DNA of 64,000 nt from Onchidella celtica. Lineage: Eukaryota > Mollusca > Gastropoda > Systellommatophora > Onchidiidae. The stretch lies in the NCBI GenBank assembly GCA_963931925.1, contig OZ007572.1:24420034-24484033 (forward strand), given 5' to 3'. Shown here piece by piece: positions 1-11,300 of the stretch. The notes below the pieces were generated by a model. It had not been told where the DNA came from. It ran no database searches and saw only the letters and a program-made list of their open reading frames with translations. The first letter of the stretch is position 1. Each line of letters opens with the position of its first letter. The translations under genes were made by a program, and so were the position numbers.

Positions 1-1888
1 ACATCATTTCCCACGAACTATGGATACCATTTGTAGACAATGCGTCCATTATACAGCTGTTCTCTTCTCCAGTTTAGTGTGTTTATTTTCATCTGTGCTT
101 GATGTTCCACTTGTTTGGGAGCATGCGAAGGCCATTGAGGCCTACAACAATGAAGCCCAATGATAGGCCTTGGAACCAGGTACAACTGATGAAAAGTGCG
201 CTCCAAATTCATGACCTGTTTCCTCAAAGTGAATGCAACTAAACTGAACAACACGAACGACAAGTCTCATCCCTGGCCGTTAAAATTGTCCATTTTGCTA
301 AAATAGTTCTAGATATACTGCATGACGGCAAAGACTGCTTTTTTTTTTTTCATGGCGAGAAAGAGCAGGGTTGGGCTGGGAATTGTGGTGTGACCTTTCT
401 GCGGCTTCAGACCATTTTCTCCAGGGTCAGGTGTCAGGTGGGTCAGAAACAAGCTTTAACTTCGTCAAGAGCTGGTACGGAGTATTTGAACACTGAAGTT
501 AATCTCAAGTTGTAAGATATCTCCGAGTTCCACAGTCTAGTTTGGACATGTCGAAAATTTCTATCTTGGTCCGATAGCGACCCGAAATGATAATTATTCT
601 TTTCATTTAAGTCTATTGTCTACTTTCTAATCTTAGCAGGCCAAAGGGCTGGGGTTCTAAGAATTCAATTTGTGCATGACAAGGAAGTTGCCTGCAGGGA
701 TGCCTGGAACGGCGGGCGTTCATCAAGACCACAGTTTGTTTTACAGTAGCGTAATAAAACGAAATAGTGAAATCAAAATAACAGCATAGTACGCTCTTTC
801 AGTTGGCATCTGCAGTGAAAATAAGATAACAATACAATTGTAAATGCAGCTTAACCCCTTGAATCCACTTTGTAAGACCTGGGATTTATTTGATATTATG
901 ATCTTTGTGCGGCTACTATGGGTCACAATGTCCTTCAGGGAAAGACATTATTCAGTTTATCAGACTGCATTATACTCAATTTTATCAGCGAATTGCCTAT
1001 CTCATTTTCAGCGGGTGAAAAGAGACTACATGCGCGCACCCGTGCGCAGGCACACACAAACACAGTCATGCATACCAGATTTCATTTCATTATCCTCACA
1101 GGATTTTGCAAAGCTTAGAATGCTTTGACACTCTTTAAAACCAGTTTCTTTTCCGTTTCGCGTATCCTCCTCTTTACACATCTTACCGAATAGAAACTGT
1201 CTTGACAAAAGAACGAAGTTTACAGTTCTGCTTAGGAATGTATGGATACCCCTAACACCATTTCTTTTCAACTGTTCGTCCAAAATCTAAAATCCTTTCT
1301 CGCGTCCTGGTTCATAGGAGCGTGACTTATGTTTGCTTAAATCTCAATTATTCACCTTACAGATGAGTGAAAATGAATAACTAATACAAGCGGGGATCGG
1401 CTACGAGAGTTCCCTAACTGGGGATGTAAAAATATGCAAAAGCCCAGGGCAGGATAGCCTTTTATTTAGATGCATGGATTTTGTTGAATGTTCTATAATA
1501 TTATGTTTCTTTCAGAGAAGAATGCAATCGATTTTAAAAGGTTTCAAAGTTGTGCAGGAGCCCTGAAAATAATATTGAGACTGTCGCTTAGGTAATGGGT
1601 TCCTAAACTATGGCCTACGAGTTTGACTACTACGGTCCGCCATCGGTTAAAAAAATGGACTATTTTTCGTGGATTCATTACAGACTTCTAATTTCTGTGA
1701 AAAGCCGTTTTCAGAGATGCAGGAACCCATGTGTGGAATCTACAGGTAAATCAGCATTGTCATAATTATGATGACCATTAATTTCGCGATCACCAAAATC
1801 GAAACCTCAAGTAAGAGGAAGTGAAAAAGGCGCCAGGTCAGTTTTCATGCTTCTCACTAACATTACCGTATTAGACAAGTGTGCACTT

Positions 1889-2235
1889 TAAATACATGAG
1901 GATTGTGAGCTAGTATAACGAATAAATACATGAGGATTGTGAGCTAGTATAACGAATAAATACATGAGGATTGTGAGCTAGTATAACGAATAAATACATG
2001 AGGATTGTGAGCTAGTATAACGAATAAATACATGAGGATTGTGAGCTAGTATAACGAATAAATACATGAGGATTGTGAGCTAGTATAACGAATAAATACA
2101 TGAGGATTGTGAGCTAGTATAACGAATAAATACATGAGGATTGTGAGCTAGTATAACGAATAAATACATGAGGATTGTGAGCTAGTATAACGAATAAATA
2201 CATGAGGATTGTGAGCTAGTATAACGAATAAATAC
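1889..2235. repeat. 34-bp minisatellite, 10 identical copies
   Basis: A 34-bp unit containing CATGAGGATTGTGAGCTAG is repeated head to tail. The word CATGAGG starts at 1895 and then every 34 bases up to 2201, which gives ten copies. By eye the copies are identical, so the array is either very young or kept uniform by unequal exchange. Confidence 0.97.
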
Positions 2236-2250
2236 TGACGTTTTCTATTA

Positions 2251-2340
2251 ATCAGGGCCGTCTTAACTTCATTTTGGGCCCTTGGGCAAAGCAATAGGAT
2301 TTCCTTCCCCGTTTCAGTGTGCCCACGCGTTCTGCAGGCC
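2251..2340. mobile_element. DNA-transposon terminus, GGGCCGTCTTAA type
   Basis: The stretch starts CAGGGCCGTCTTAACTTCAT and continues with GGGCCCTTGGGCA. Its reverse complement recurs at 32482-32617, where ATGTTAAGACGACCCTG closes a similar GGGCCCC-containing block. The shared end suggests a hAT-like non-autonomous element. The other end and any target duplication are not visible. Confidence 0.4.
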
Positions 2341-2479
2341 CTGCTAATATTAATAACTGTTTTTTTATATGAACATTCTATAAAATTTTACCTCTTCCTT
2401 TGCCAATGCCAGAAACGATCTACTTCCCTGTTTTGTTCCTGCTCTAAATGAATCATACTTTCATTTTCTAGTTATTTTC

Positions 2480-2863
2480 GTGTTCTTTTCGAGATTTAAA
2501 TTTGCTGTTTACATCTTACAGGGACACAGAAACGAGTACCGCAGAGAATCAGCATCAGTAAACCAGGCCATCTTTGACAATATTACTGCAAATTTACAAC
2601 GCACTGCGAAACAAATATCGGTCTTTCTGACGATGCATCAGTCACAACATACTGTCTGGGGTGACCTCAGCTTCGGTCCCAGGGGACCCGCTCAAAAGAG
2701 GAAACTAATCCCCTGTAATGGAAGTAATGGAATCTTTTGTAAAAACAGTCACATTTGTCACACAAGGGCGTTTTCATTCCCCGTCCTTGTTACAAAACAA
2801 AATAGAGTGGCGTATAGGAATCCCCGTAATTCCGTGCACATTTCACTTCCAGTAACCTGCTAG
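2480..2863 (+). other. Unrecognised 127-codon open frame
   Basis: An open frame without an ATG start runs here. An acceptor-like TTTACATCTTACAG ends at 2521 just inside it. I do not recognise the protein, and no partner exon was found nearby. It could be an orphan exon but is more probably chance. Confidence 0.1.
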
Positions 2864-2871
2864 GTCAAATT

Positions 2872-2998
2872 AGCAGGCCAGGCCGGAGGCCCTGAAGCTT
2901 GAACTGTTATAGGGTCCCTTTGCCACCAGCAACAATAGGGCAACATCCAAAACTCCTGAAGCTTAACCTTCATTAGTTTCATGGTAGATCCGCCGCTG
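2872..2998 (-). mobile_element. hAT-like non-autonomous element, fragment 1
   Basis: Read on the minus strand, the fragment begins CAGCGGCGGATCTACC, then passes GAAACTAATGAAG, GGATGTTGCCC and AACAGTTCAAGCTTCAGGG. The same order of blocks occurs at 5098-5265. One end is complete (CAGYGGCGGA type, typical of hAT elements) and the other is lost. Confidence 0.6.
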
Positions 2999-3000
2999 GG

Positions 3001-3657
3001 GGTAGCCAGGTAGGCCAGTTGGCATGGGTCTACGATTTTGGGGAAAGGCGGGGGGGGGGGGGGCTACATCCCTCTGGTAGAGGCAAAGGAGTGGTCACTT
3101 TGATTAAAAAAGAAATATTGATACTATACAGAAAGTCAGTCGGGTCCCTACAGCATAAAATATTTCAAAGGAGGTTCATAAAAGATCAATATAGATAACA
3201 TACCGGTACAGATAAGTGAATACGAATGCGGCACCTGAAACCTATGTACTACGTTCCAAATTTATTGCATTAAATGTCTTTTTGTATTGAACTGAAACAA
3301 TTTTTTTAAAATTTATTCAGCAGTTTGAAAAGCGGCTTACATTTATCATCTGACCGGGGCCTATTAGCAGGCCTGGTGCTTAGCAGGTCAGAACGATATT
3401 ATGTACATTAACAGAGACTACCAGTGTCGAGAAATAAAAGGACGCGCTCGGTTTGGTCTGGACACGGTGGTCGATTCTAATGTATTGTGTACAACAGGAA
3501 AGACAACAATAACACGGACAACAACTGGGAGCATTAAGAGGCAATGAACGATGTTACGTTGTTGTGGCCTACCTGTCAAATAATAATAACAACAATGTGT
3601 AATGCATAACACTCCCGTTTAAAAAAATCATTTTTCATCAAATCGTTAACAGTCTCG
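3001..3657. other. Gene-free stretch
   Basis: Holds a G-run near 3050 and AT-rich sequence. I see no gene. TAGCAGGC words near 2872 and 3365 hint at a degraded repeat. Confidence 0.5.
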
Positions 3658-3665
3658 GTAAGACC

Positions 3666-4058
3666 CACAGACTAATAAAATACCCAGACTGGATGAGCCC
3701 ATTGTGTGACGTCACAAAACAGCGAAAGGTCCGCCTTTTTAGGTTTACGGTTGCGACCGACGCTTCAGCATAGCTACAATGCAGCGGTCGCTAAAAGTCC
3801 CTACGGTCATCATTTATAACAATAAAAAAAAAGGCAGCTGTAGACAATAAAATGAAAGGGTAGGCAAGTTAATGCATTATTAATACATGTACAACCAATC
3901 TTGACAAATAAAAAGAAATTTCTACTGCGGATAGAACTAGAATCGGAATTTCCCGAGCGGCGGCCATGTTGGTTATACGGCCGCATCTCATTAACTTCCG
4001 TAAAAAAAGACACAGCCCGAAGCTTGTGTTTCCAGACTGGTTGATTTATTAGTCTGTG
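3666..4058. mobile_element. hAT-like MITE with perfect 8-bp target duplication
   Basis: The 393-bp element is bounded by CACAGACTAATAAA at its left end and the inverted TTTATTAGTCTGTG at its right end. The inner TIR continues imperfectly as CCAGACTGG in both arms. GTAAGACC is duplicated exactly on both sides (3658-3665 and 4059-4066). An 8-bp duplication with CA...TG termini fits the hAT superfamily. No transposase frame is present, so it is non-autonomous. Confidence 0.85.
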
Positions 4059-4886
4059 GTAAGACCTAGATAACAGCGGCACGATGAGTAACGATAAAAA
4101 GCAATGACATTGATAATAGCGAGAACCGACTACCAAGTCAATTAAAAACAAAGATAAAAATGTTGAATTGCCTTGCTTTACTCTTTCCCATGTTGTGTAC
4201 GGAATTTTTTCATGTGCCTCCCACAGGTCCCACTTGATATGACACAAATAGAATTGGAAAAAAAGTTCATGTTGCAAAGCCCCGCGTTAGCGAACAACAT
4301 CAAAAAAAGACATCTTGCAACAAATCACAAAAGAATTAGAAAGAAAAGGAGGACAAAAACCCAACCTCATCCAACTTTCGGTCTCAAAGACATTCATTCA
4401 TCAGGCTTAAAACAAAACAAAAATTTTACAAAATGAAATGATATTTGAAGAATAAAAATAGGGCAACTCGGTTGTTGCGAGTCCTTCCACAAGAAAAAGG
4501 CTTGTCGCTCAGTTTAGTTGTTTCTCTGTTGTTGTTGTCATTGATTCTTGTAATGTGGAGCTTTGCAAAAAAAACCCTTTTCTAATTCTATTCGTGCCAT
4601 GTCAAGCAGGACCTACCGGTAGCAGATGACAAAATTGCCCCAAAATTGTGTATTTTGAAAATATACAACCGGCCTCTCTCTCCCCCCCCCCCTTTTTTTT
4701 TGTTGCGAAGTTTAACGTTGTTCTAAGCCCTGCTGCGGCCTCGCAGGTTTCATGTACTTTGGAAAAATATTTTGTCAAACGACACAATGAATAAGCCGAT
4801 CAAGTTACCACTCTGGCCCTGCTTGATTGCAGATCGTGACAAATGCATATATAACAGCGATGCTCAGCTGCGGATCTCCTATGAAA

Positions 4887-5096
4887 CCCGAGACACAGGA
4901 CAACGAGACCAATCAGTTCGACTTATTCCGTCCGTTGACGTGTGCGCGTATCATTGAGGTCAACAATGCAACAATTCGCACCACACTCCTTCATAACTGA
5001 ACGAAAAAGAGCAGTACCCACCATATCGAAACGCGCTCAATTTGTGGACATATAGTGGAAGAAGGATTAGTTCATCTCGGTATTCTGTGTCTCGGA
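4887..5096 (+). mobile_element. MITE family 2, copy A
   Basis: Terminal inverted repeats are CCCGAGACACAG on the left and TATTCTGTGTCTCGG on the right. The core has ATTCCGTCCG, GCGCGTATCAT, CAACAATGCAACAATTCGCA, CTTCATAACTGAACG and TTGTGGACATA. The same blocks in the same order occur at 15139-15370 and 55675-55885. There is no coding capacity and the superfamily is not assigned. Confidence 0.85.
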
Positions 5097-5097
5097 G

Positions 5098-5265
5098 GAA
5101 ACTAATGAAGCTTAAGCTTCAAGGCCCTAATCCCGGAGGGGCCCTGAAAAAAAACTTTTTCTAATGAGTGAATTTTGGATGTTGCCCTTTTGTTGCTGGT
5201 TACGAAGGGGCCCGGCCCCACAACAGTTCAAGCTTCAGGGTCCGAAAAATATAGGTCCGCCACTG
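5098..5265 (+). mobile_element. hAT-like non-autonomous element, fragment 2
   Basis: This fragment shares GAAACTAATGAAGCTTAAGC, GGATGTTGCCC, TTGTTGCTGG and AACAGTTCAAGCTTCAGGG with 2872-2998 (opposite orientation). It keeps the other terminus, which reads GGTCCGCCACTG. Its left end is lost where it abuts the family 2 MITE, suggesting that one element inserted into or beside the other. Confidence 0.6.
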
Positions 5266-6110
5266 GAGATGCTGAGAGCAGTGTGAAGTGAGAAAGTCAG
5301 GGAAGGGTCTGTCACCCTGGAGCAGTTCGAAAGTGGGTGGGTAGGTGGGTGTGTGAGTGGGCGGGTGGCAAAAGTTCATTTACTTATTTATCTGCAAATG
5401 TATTTATTTACTGCGGTCTCCCGTTTGCCACGTGTCGCCTAAACCCTTTCGTTAGCTAAGATTTCAATTACTTGCGCTATTTGGAGGTTATTCATTGGCC
5501 ACACCTAATTTGTATGGTCCTATAATTAGCCTATTTGGCCCGATGCCATATTTCACTTATTTATGCCAAATTTCAGAAAGATCCGTTCGGCGATGTTCGA
5601 ACCTGTTGGCACCAAAGCGGTTTCTTGTCTTTTTATGTAATAGATTTATGTACTTATTATGTTGGTGCAGCTAAAATTCAAGTTAATGTCATCCCAAACA
5701 CACACACTAATCCTGGACGGGGTAAAACCTTCGGAAAGGCCACTGTGAAGTATGAAGCGAGCTGACTTTAAGGGGATAGGGTAATCATTATTATGTCTCT
5801 GAGCTCAGAAGGACACTTCCAGTACCAATGACTTAAGTATTCCGAGGTAAGTAGTCTAGAACTAATTCAACCCCAAGACGCTTTCAAATCGTAGCGTATT
5901 TACCACAAGAACTGTTTTTAGTGAATCAAATCCAAATCAATCAGTGTACGCAGGTAGTGCACGCACACTTGTGTGAGTCTTAAAGGGACACTGTATTATT
6001 TTTATCATGAAATCTGAAATGGCCAGTTCAAATTTCCTATGATCAAAGGTATTATACGCTTTGGTATGATCACGGCGTTTAAAACCAGGGGCGGATTTTG
6101 TAAAGAGTAC
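5266..6110. other. Gene-free stretch
   Basis: Contains a short GGGTGGGTAGGTGGGTG-type G-rich run near 5330-5370 and a CAGGGGCGGATTTTG word at 6087, like a hAT terminus. No gene recognised. Confidence 0.5.
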
Positions 6111-6862
6111 GGCAAATCAACCCCTCTGCCCTCTGCCCCCCTCCCCATCTCCCCTTAACCAAAGAATTCCCATATGCCTATAATGGTATGGACAAATTTA
6201 ATATACTACAACACCGTGGCAGTTCTCAGTGCATGTATTACTAGACCGATGACCCTGTTTATGTAAAGTGCAAATTATAACCACAATGTATTGCTGTCAA
6301 TGCCCCTCTATGTAAATTTGGGCAAAGCAAGAAGAAAAAACAAATCGAACAAAGAAAGCAAGGAAACAGATTAATTCGGACAAATCAACCCCTCCCCACC
6401 CCATGCCCCCAAACAAAGAGTTTCCATATGCCTATGCCTGCGATAATTATGCACAAATAAAATACGTCATGGCACTTCTCAGTGCATGTATTACTGGAAC
6501 GATGACTCTGTTTACTTAAAATGCAAATTATGACCACAGTTATTTACCGCTGCCACTGCCCCTGCATGTAAATTTGGGCAACGTAAGAAGAAAAAAAAAA
6601 ATCGGACAGAGAAAGCAAAAACAGATCAACATAATAACAATGATTCATGTAAATTTCAGGCAAATTAACTCCTCTGCTTCCCTCCCCCCTTAACCAAAGA
6701 GTTCTTATGTGCCCATACCTATGATTATATATTTATATGGACAAATATAACTGCAACAATATGGTACTTCTCAATGCATATTACCAGAACGATGACCATA
6801 TTTACTTAAAATGCATATGATTACCACACTGTATTGCTGCCAATGCCCTTGTATGTAAATTG
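6111..6862 (+). repeat. Three-copy tandem duplication of about 270 bp
   Basis: Copies start near 6111, 6378 and 6659. Each has the same order: CAAATCAACCCCTC, a C-rich stretch, CATATGCCTAT, TTCTCAGTGCATGTATTAC, GATGAC...TGTTTA, then TGCC...ATGTAAATTTGGGCA and AAGAAGAAAAAA. Copies are clearly diverged by substitutions and small indels, so the duplication is old. It is not coding. Confidence 0.85.
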
Positions 6863-8134
6863 TCCAGTTCAATATGACGAATCTATTCTGACATCGTTAA
6901 ATATGACGACAGGAAACGCATCTATTTAATGAAAAATAAATGGCTATCATAAAGTTCTGTCTTCTCCAAGATACTGAAATGATTCCAGCACCATCAAAGT
7001 GAACTGCGAAATTAATGTCATCAAAATCTTTACAGCCCTTTTTTGTCTTCATCTTAAATTTACTCATCTGAATGTAACGTAATGCGTGTAACATCAGTTT
7101 CGACCTGCGAGGAAATTGCTAAACGCACAGGATGAAAAGTCTCTGAAAAAGTTCAGAAACAGCAGCTTCGATTTTGGCAGTTTTTGCCGAATGATGTCAG
7201 TCTCGTCTTGCCAAAAAAGCCGAGAAGATGTCAAAAACCTCCACGGCGCCTAATAGAGTGCATAGTGCTTCCGCTTTTCGTTGTTGTTTTTTTCTTTACT
7301 TTTGCACTGATACCAACTGTCTTCCGGCAAAACTGAAGAAAGCCAACCGAAAGCGAAACCAAACCAAAGCCATTGCGTTTGGGCCGGCTCCGAGACAGAG
7401 CTTTATACAGCATTGCAAAGTGAGCTCATGTGTAATGCATTACATTCTTTGCTGAGAGACGCCGAAGCATCAGGCCAGTAAAAATAATGAAATCCTTAAA
7501 TGCAGGTATAACAACGATTTATTATGGACAACAAAATCGATTTTTCAACTTGTCGTTTTCTTCACAAACACAGGATGCGCCAGGGCCTTGTAAGCATTGC
7601 GTAATACACTACGCACGTAGGAGTGTCATTGTAGACATTGAAGCATTAGGCCATTATAATGGGACACTTAATATAAGCATTATAGGCAATAGAATTGATT
7701 TTTCAACCTGACGTTTTAATTTTAAAAAATCTGGGGTGGCTACATAAGGCTTAGTTTGGAATGAGGATCACCGGGTTAAGTGGAAATTCTATTTCTATGT
7801 CGTAGCGAGTTCTTTACGAAGATAACATTGAGCTGCACACGACAATTTAATGTTCGCTGTTTTCACAGATGTTATCTCTTATTTCCGTTTACTCAACAAT
7901 TTCTACTCCCACGAGCCAGGAAAAAGCTTCACACCGTTGCCCCAGCAACGGACAAACGCACCAAAACAGCTCTGTTCGGCTCCATCACACAACACACAGA
8001 TGTAATAGCAACATTAATGGAATAAGATACATGTAATAACAACATCGCCCAGCCACCGTCATTGATGATAAAGTGCGGTAATTCACTTGATATTGAAATA
8101 CAAAGTCGTGTGAGCAAGTTCCGAGGGCCGGGCA
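6863..8134. other. Gene-free stretch with an approximately 85-bp direct duplication
   Basis: 7460-7561 and 7636-7716 are diverged direct repeats sharing GAAGCAT.AGGCCA, ATAACA/ATAAGC and GATTTTTCAACYTGWCGTTTT. I see no gene here. Confidence 0.5.
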
Positions 8135-8348
8135 GTAAACTATCGTAACTCAGTTTTTCAATTTTTTCAGAAATGCTGAATGACTTTCTTTATCAGGCTT
8201 AATAGTTATGATATTAAAAAACAAAAAATTCAACCCTTAGTTTTCAACATTTAATCTCCAACTCATAATAACACACTTGTGGCTGCCGAGGGCTACAGGC
8301 ATGCTAAATATCTCAATTTCTGAAAAAAGTCGAGTTACGATATTTTAC
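8135..8348. mobile_element. MITE-like inverted-repeat element
   Basis: The left arm GTAAACTATCGTAACTC continues into TTTTTTCAGAAAT, and the right arm is the imperfect reverse complement (TTTCTGAAAAAAG then GAGTTACGATATTTTAC). The arms are about 35 bp and flank about 130 bp of AT-rich sequence without a frame. No clear target duplication was seen. Confidence 0.6.
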
Positions 8349-11300
8349 CATAAGACCCTCGCTTTGCTCATGCACTAACCATAAATGAAGGCTGATAAAG
8401 TCTCTCTGAGGTCGTGCACCCATTTTGATGAGAATGTGGGATCCTACGAATATTGTTACTTAACTTGAAAGCCAAGGCTGTTGCCAGATTGACATGCTTG
8501 CCTAAGTGCCTAAGATTTGTCTTTTCTTAGTCAAGTTTTTGCTACGCTAGCCGTGTCCCTGAAACGCCAGCTTCAGTTGATAACGCACATGATATTACAT
8601 GTGTGAAGAGCATGTCGAAACATTCAAACAAATCAAAACAAACCCCTTACAGATAGCTATGATACCTGAATGAAAAAAGTTTGAAAAAAGGTCAAAATAC
8701 AGTACTTCACTAAGTTTTCACCAACAGATATTTATGCATATCAAGTTATGAACCTGTTGCTTGAAAGGCGAGTTTGGGGACAGTTTGGCAGGCCTACATG
8801 CACACGTATTTCATCGGAAATCATTGCCACTGGACTGCAAAATCCGTTTGAGTCGAAGAATGTCGGATCTCTTATTAACGCCCCTCCTCCACACCTGCCT
8901 CATCCATCTGTCCCCTCCAATCCTTCAGTAGCCAAACCTTTCCTTGGTGCCAAGGACATAAAGTCCAACCCCACTACAGCCAAAAGAAATCACCGGGCGA
9001 CATACGGACGTATTTTCTACTCGTGTGGAGAATCCTAGACCATTAGAGAGAGAGAAAAAGAGAGAGAGACTTCGTCATGTCTTCACGATGAAAATTCCTC
9101 TGTAGCATTAGCAGTGGCAAGCTTCGTGTGTGGATTTGCAAGTGCTAACAACTACTTTAAAACGCGTGCCGGTGACTTCATAACACTTCGCTGACCACTC
9201 TCATCAGTCTTCATTTCTGTAACTAACAACTAGATTCCTTATCGGTTTGTAGAGGTTTACCGACATTTAAGCCTCCTTCCGTCTTGAAATAATAATTATT
9301 ATGTGAGGAGGTCTGCAGATTAGCTTCGTCGTATTGCTTCCACGTAAAATGAGTTTGTACGCGAATACCTCTCCACTGGAAGATTCGGTAGTGTAGTTAT
9401 TTCTATAACATCAACTGATTTTCGTACTTTAGGCCTACTCGTAACCCCGTAATTTCAAATATAAAGTGGTCCTTGTAACTCTTCACTCTAGACATGGTGC
9501 GAAAGTTTTAACACAGCCTAAAAACAGACTGGTCTTATTAGCCAACATTCCTTGGTCTTAGTCAAGAACTAGGCCCATTTATAGAGGTGCCGTTTAAAGC
9601 ACGCTTGGCCTATTGTCTATTGATCCTTTTGCTTGGGCACTCAGTGGAAGCACTTTGAGTACTGTGCCGCAACATTCCTCATACCTCTCTCTGTACTAGC
9701 ACTCTCCTGCTTCACTACAGTTCTCAAAGCAAAGCCAGCGACCAAGAAAAGACAGATGGCAGGGTCATGGCCTTCCCGTTCTACCCTTGCCATTCACTGA
9801 CCGCTACTGTTCTGGCGACTGGGCTGACTCGTCCGGTGACGGATAGGAGCCAATCGAGATTCATCAGCCGTACACTTACTAAGTTACTATCATGCTCACT
9901 CAGTTTCAGGGACTAGAAATAAATTATATAAATGATATTTCTCGCCACACGTACAAAAAGCCCTAAATACTAGTAGGTTGAAAACATGATCAAGAAATGC
10001 GGATGATCATTAACCTGACCTGGTATGGGATGTGAAATAAAAAAAAATGGGGAACAAAAAAACAGCAACATGAAACAGGATGTAAAAACAAAATAAAATA
10101 AGTCCCATTTTTTCAGTTTAAATCGGCTTTTCACAGAATCGATCTTCCGGCTACATCTTCCGTCCCAATCTCTCGAATCCAGATCGATCTGAACTTTATT
10201 CTTCACCGTTATAGTTTCTTGGTATCACATAGTTATACTGGCAACTTGGGCTAATGTTTATTATTCTTTCTATTCATTTTCCTGCCAAAATTGATAATTC
10301 TCTCACAGTAATTATTATTATTATTACAAGAAAACACAAAACAGCCAAAAATTAACTAAAGCACCATACTAACATGACAACATTATTAAAGCTGTCTTCG
10401 CTTCTACTTGCATGAAGTTCGCATGTTAAATTGGTAAATTACAATTGTAAACTACTAACCTTTAACAGTGTCCAAACAGATGTTCTGATTCTCTCTAGAG
10501 GTTGAAAAAAAATGCAATCACTGGTACACTTGCTTGGTGTGAACTACGAGCTACGCGCTAATCAAAAGCACAGTCAACACAGGGAAGCCGGGACTTTTAT
10601 ACGAAGAGGACTGAAGCATTTCGTCACCGATCCTACCGCGGGCTCTTTGCCTTGTCACCGTACGCCCGCCCCACCCGCGTGGTGGTAAAAGGACTTTCCC
10701 TGTGCTATTTTTGACACTGTGTTTGTCATCGTCACGTTCATACTCTATCTGGACCGGCAGTTTCAACAGAGGGCCCTAATCTACTGAGCGATGATTTCAC
10801 AATAAGCCAGTACATCTCTACCTCGTAGGCCTGCTGTTTTGAAACATTGCGTATTTTGGGAATTCTGAAAGCAATCCATTCAACAGATCACGCCATAGAC
10901 TAAAATTTGATAAGCTTAGTACCCAGTATTTAATTAAGTTACATAGCATTTTGTGAATTTGTTCCATTAATTAAACAAATTACCAAATAACAGTTTCTAT
11001 ATATAATAATTCTACAACCTAAACACACAAACCAAAAGAGTTGATGCAGAACACCGAAGAAAATCTCCCCTTCCTCAAATATTTTTAGGTTTTCAACCTT
11101 TCAACCTAAACTTTCCTATGTACGACTTCTTACATTTAGAGAAGAAGTAATAAGAGAGAATAAGACATCTCTCGGGGTGCTGATCTCTTACGCAAAGACT
11201 AGAACGAAACCAGTTAAAAATTTACGGCTCGATGCAGATGTGGGTCATAATTATGAGGTATGGCCAAAGAGCTTGACAGTAATGAAAAGCCCATCGGTTT

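Noticed and set aside
1590-1740. hAT-like words GGTTCCTAAACTATGG and GCAGGAACCCA
   Set aside because: The two ends do not pair well and no 8-bp duplication is visible.
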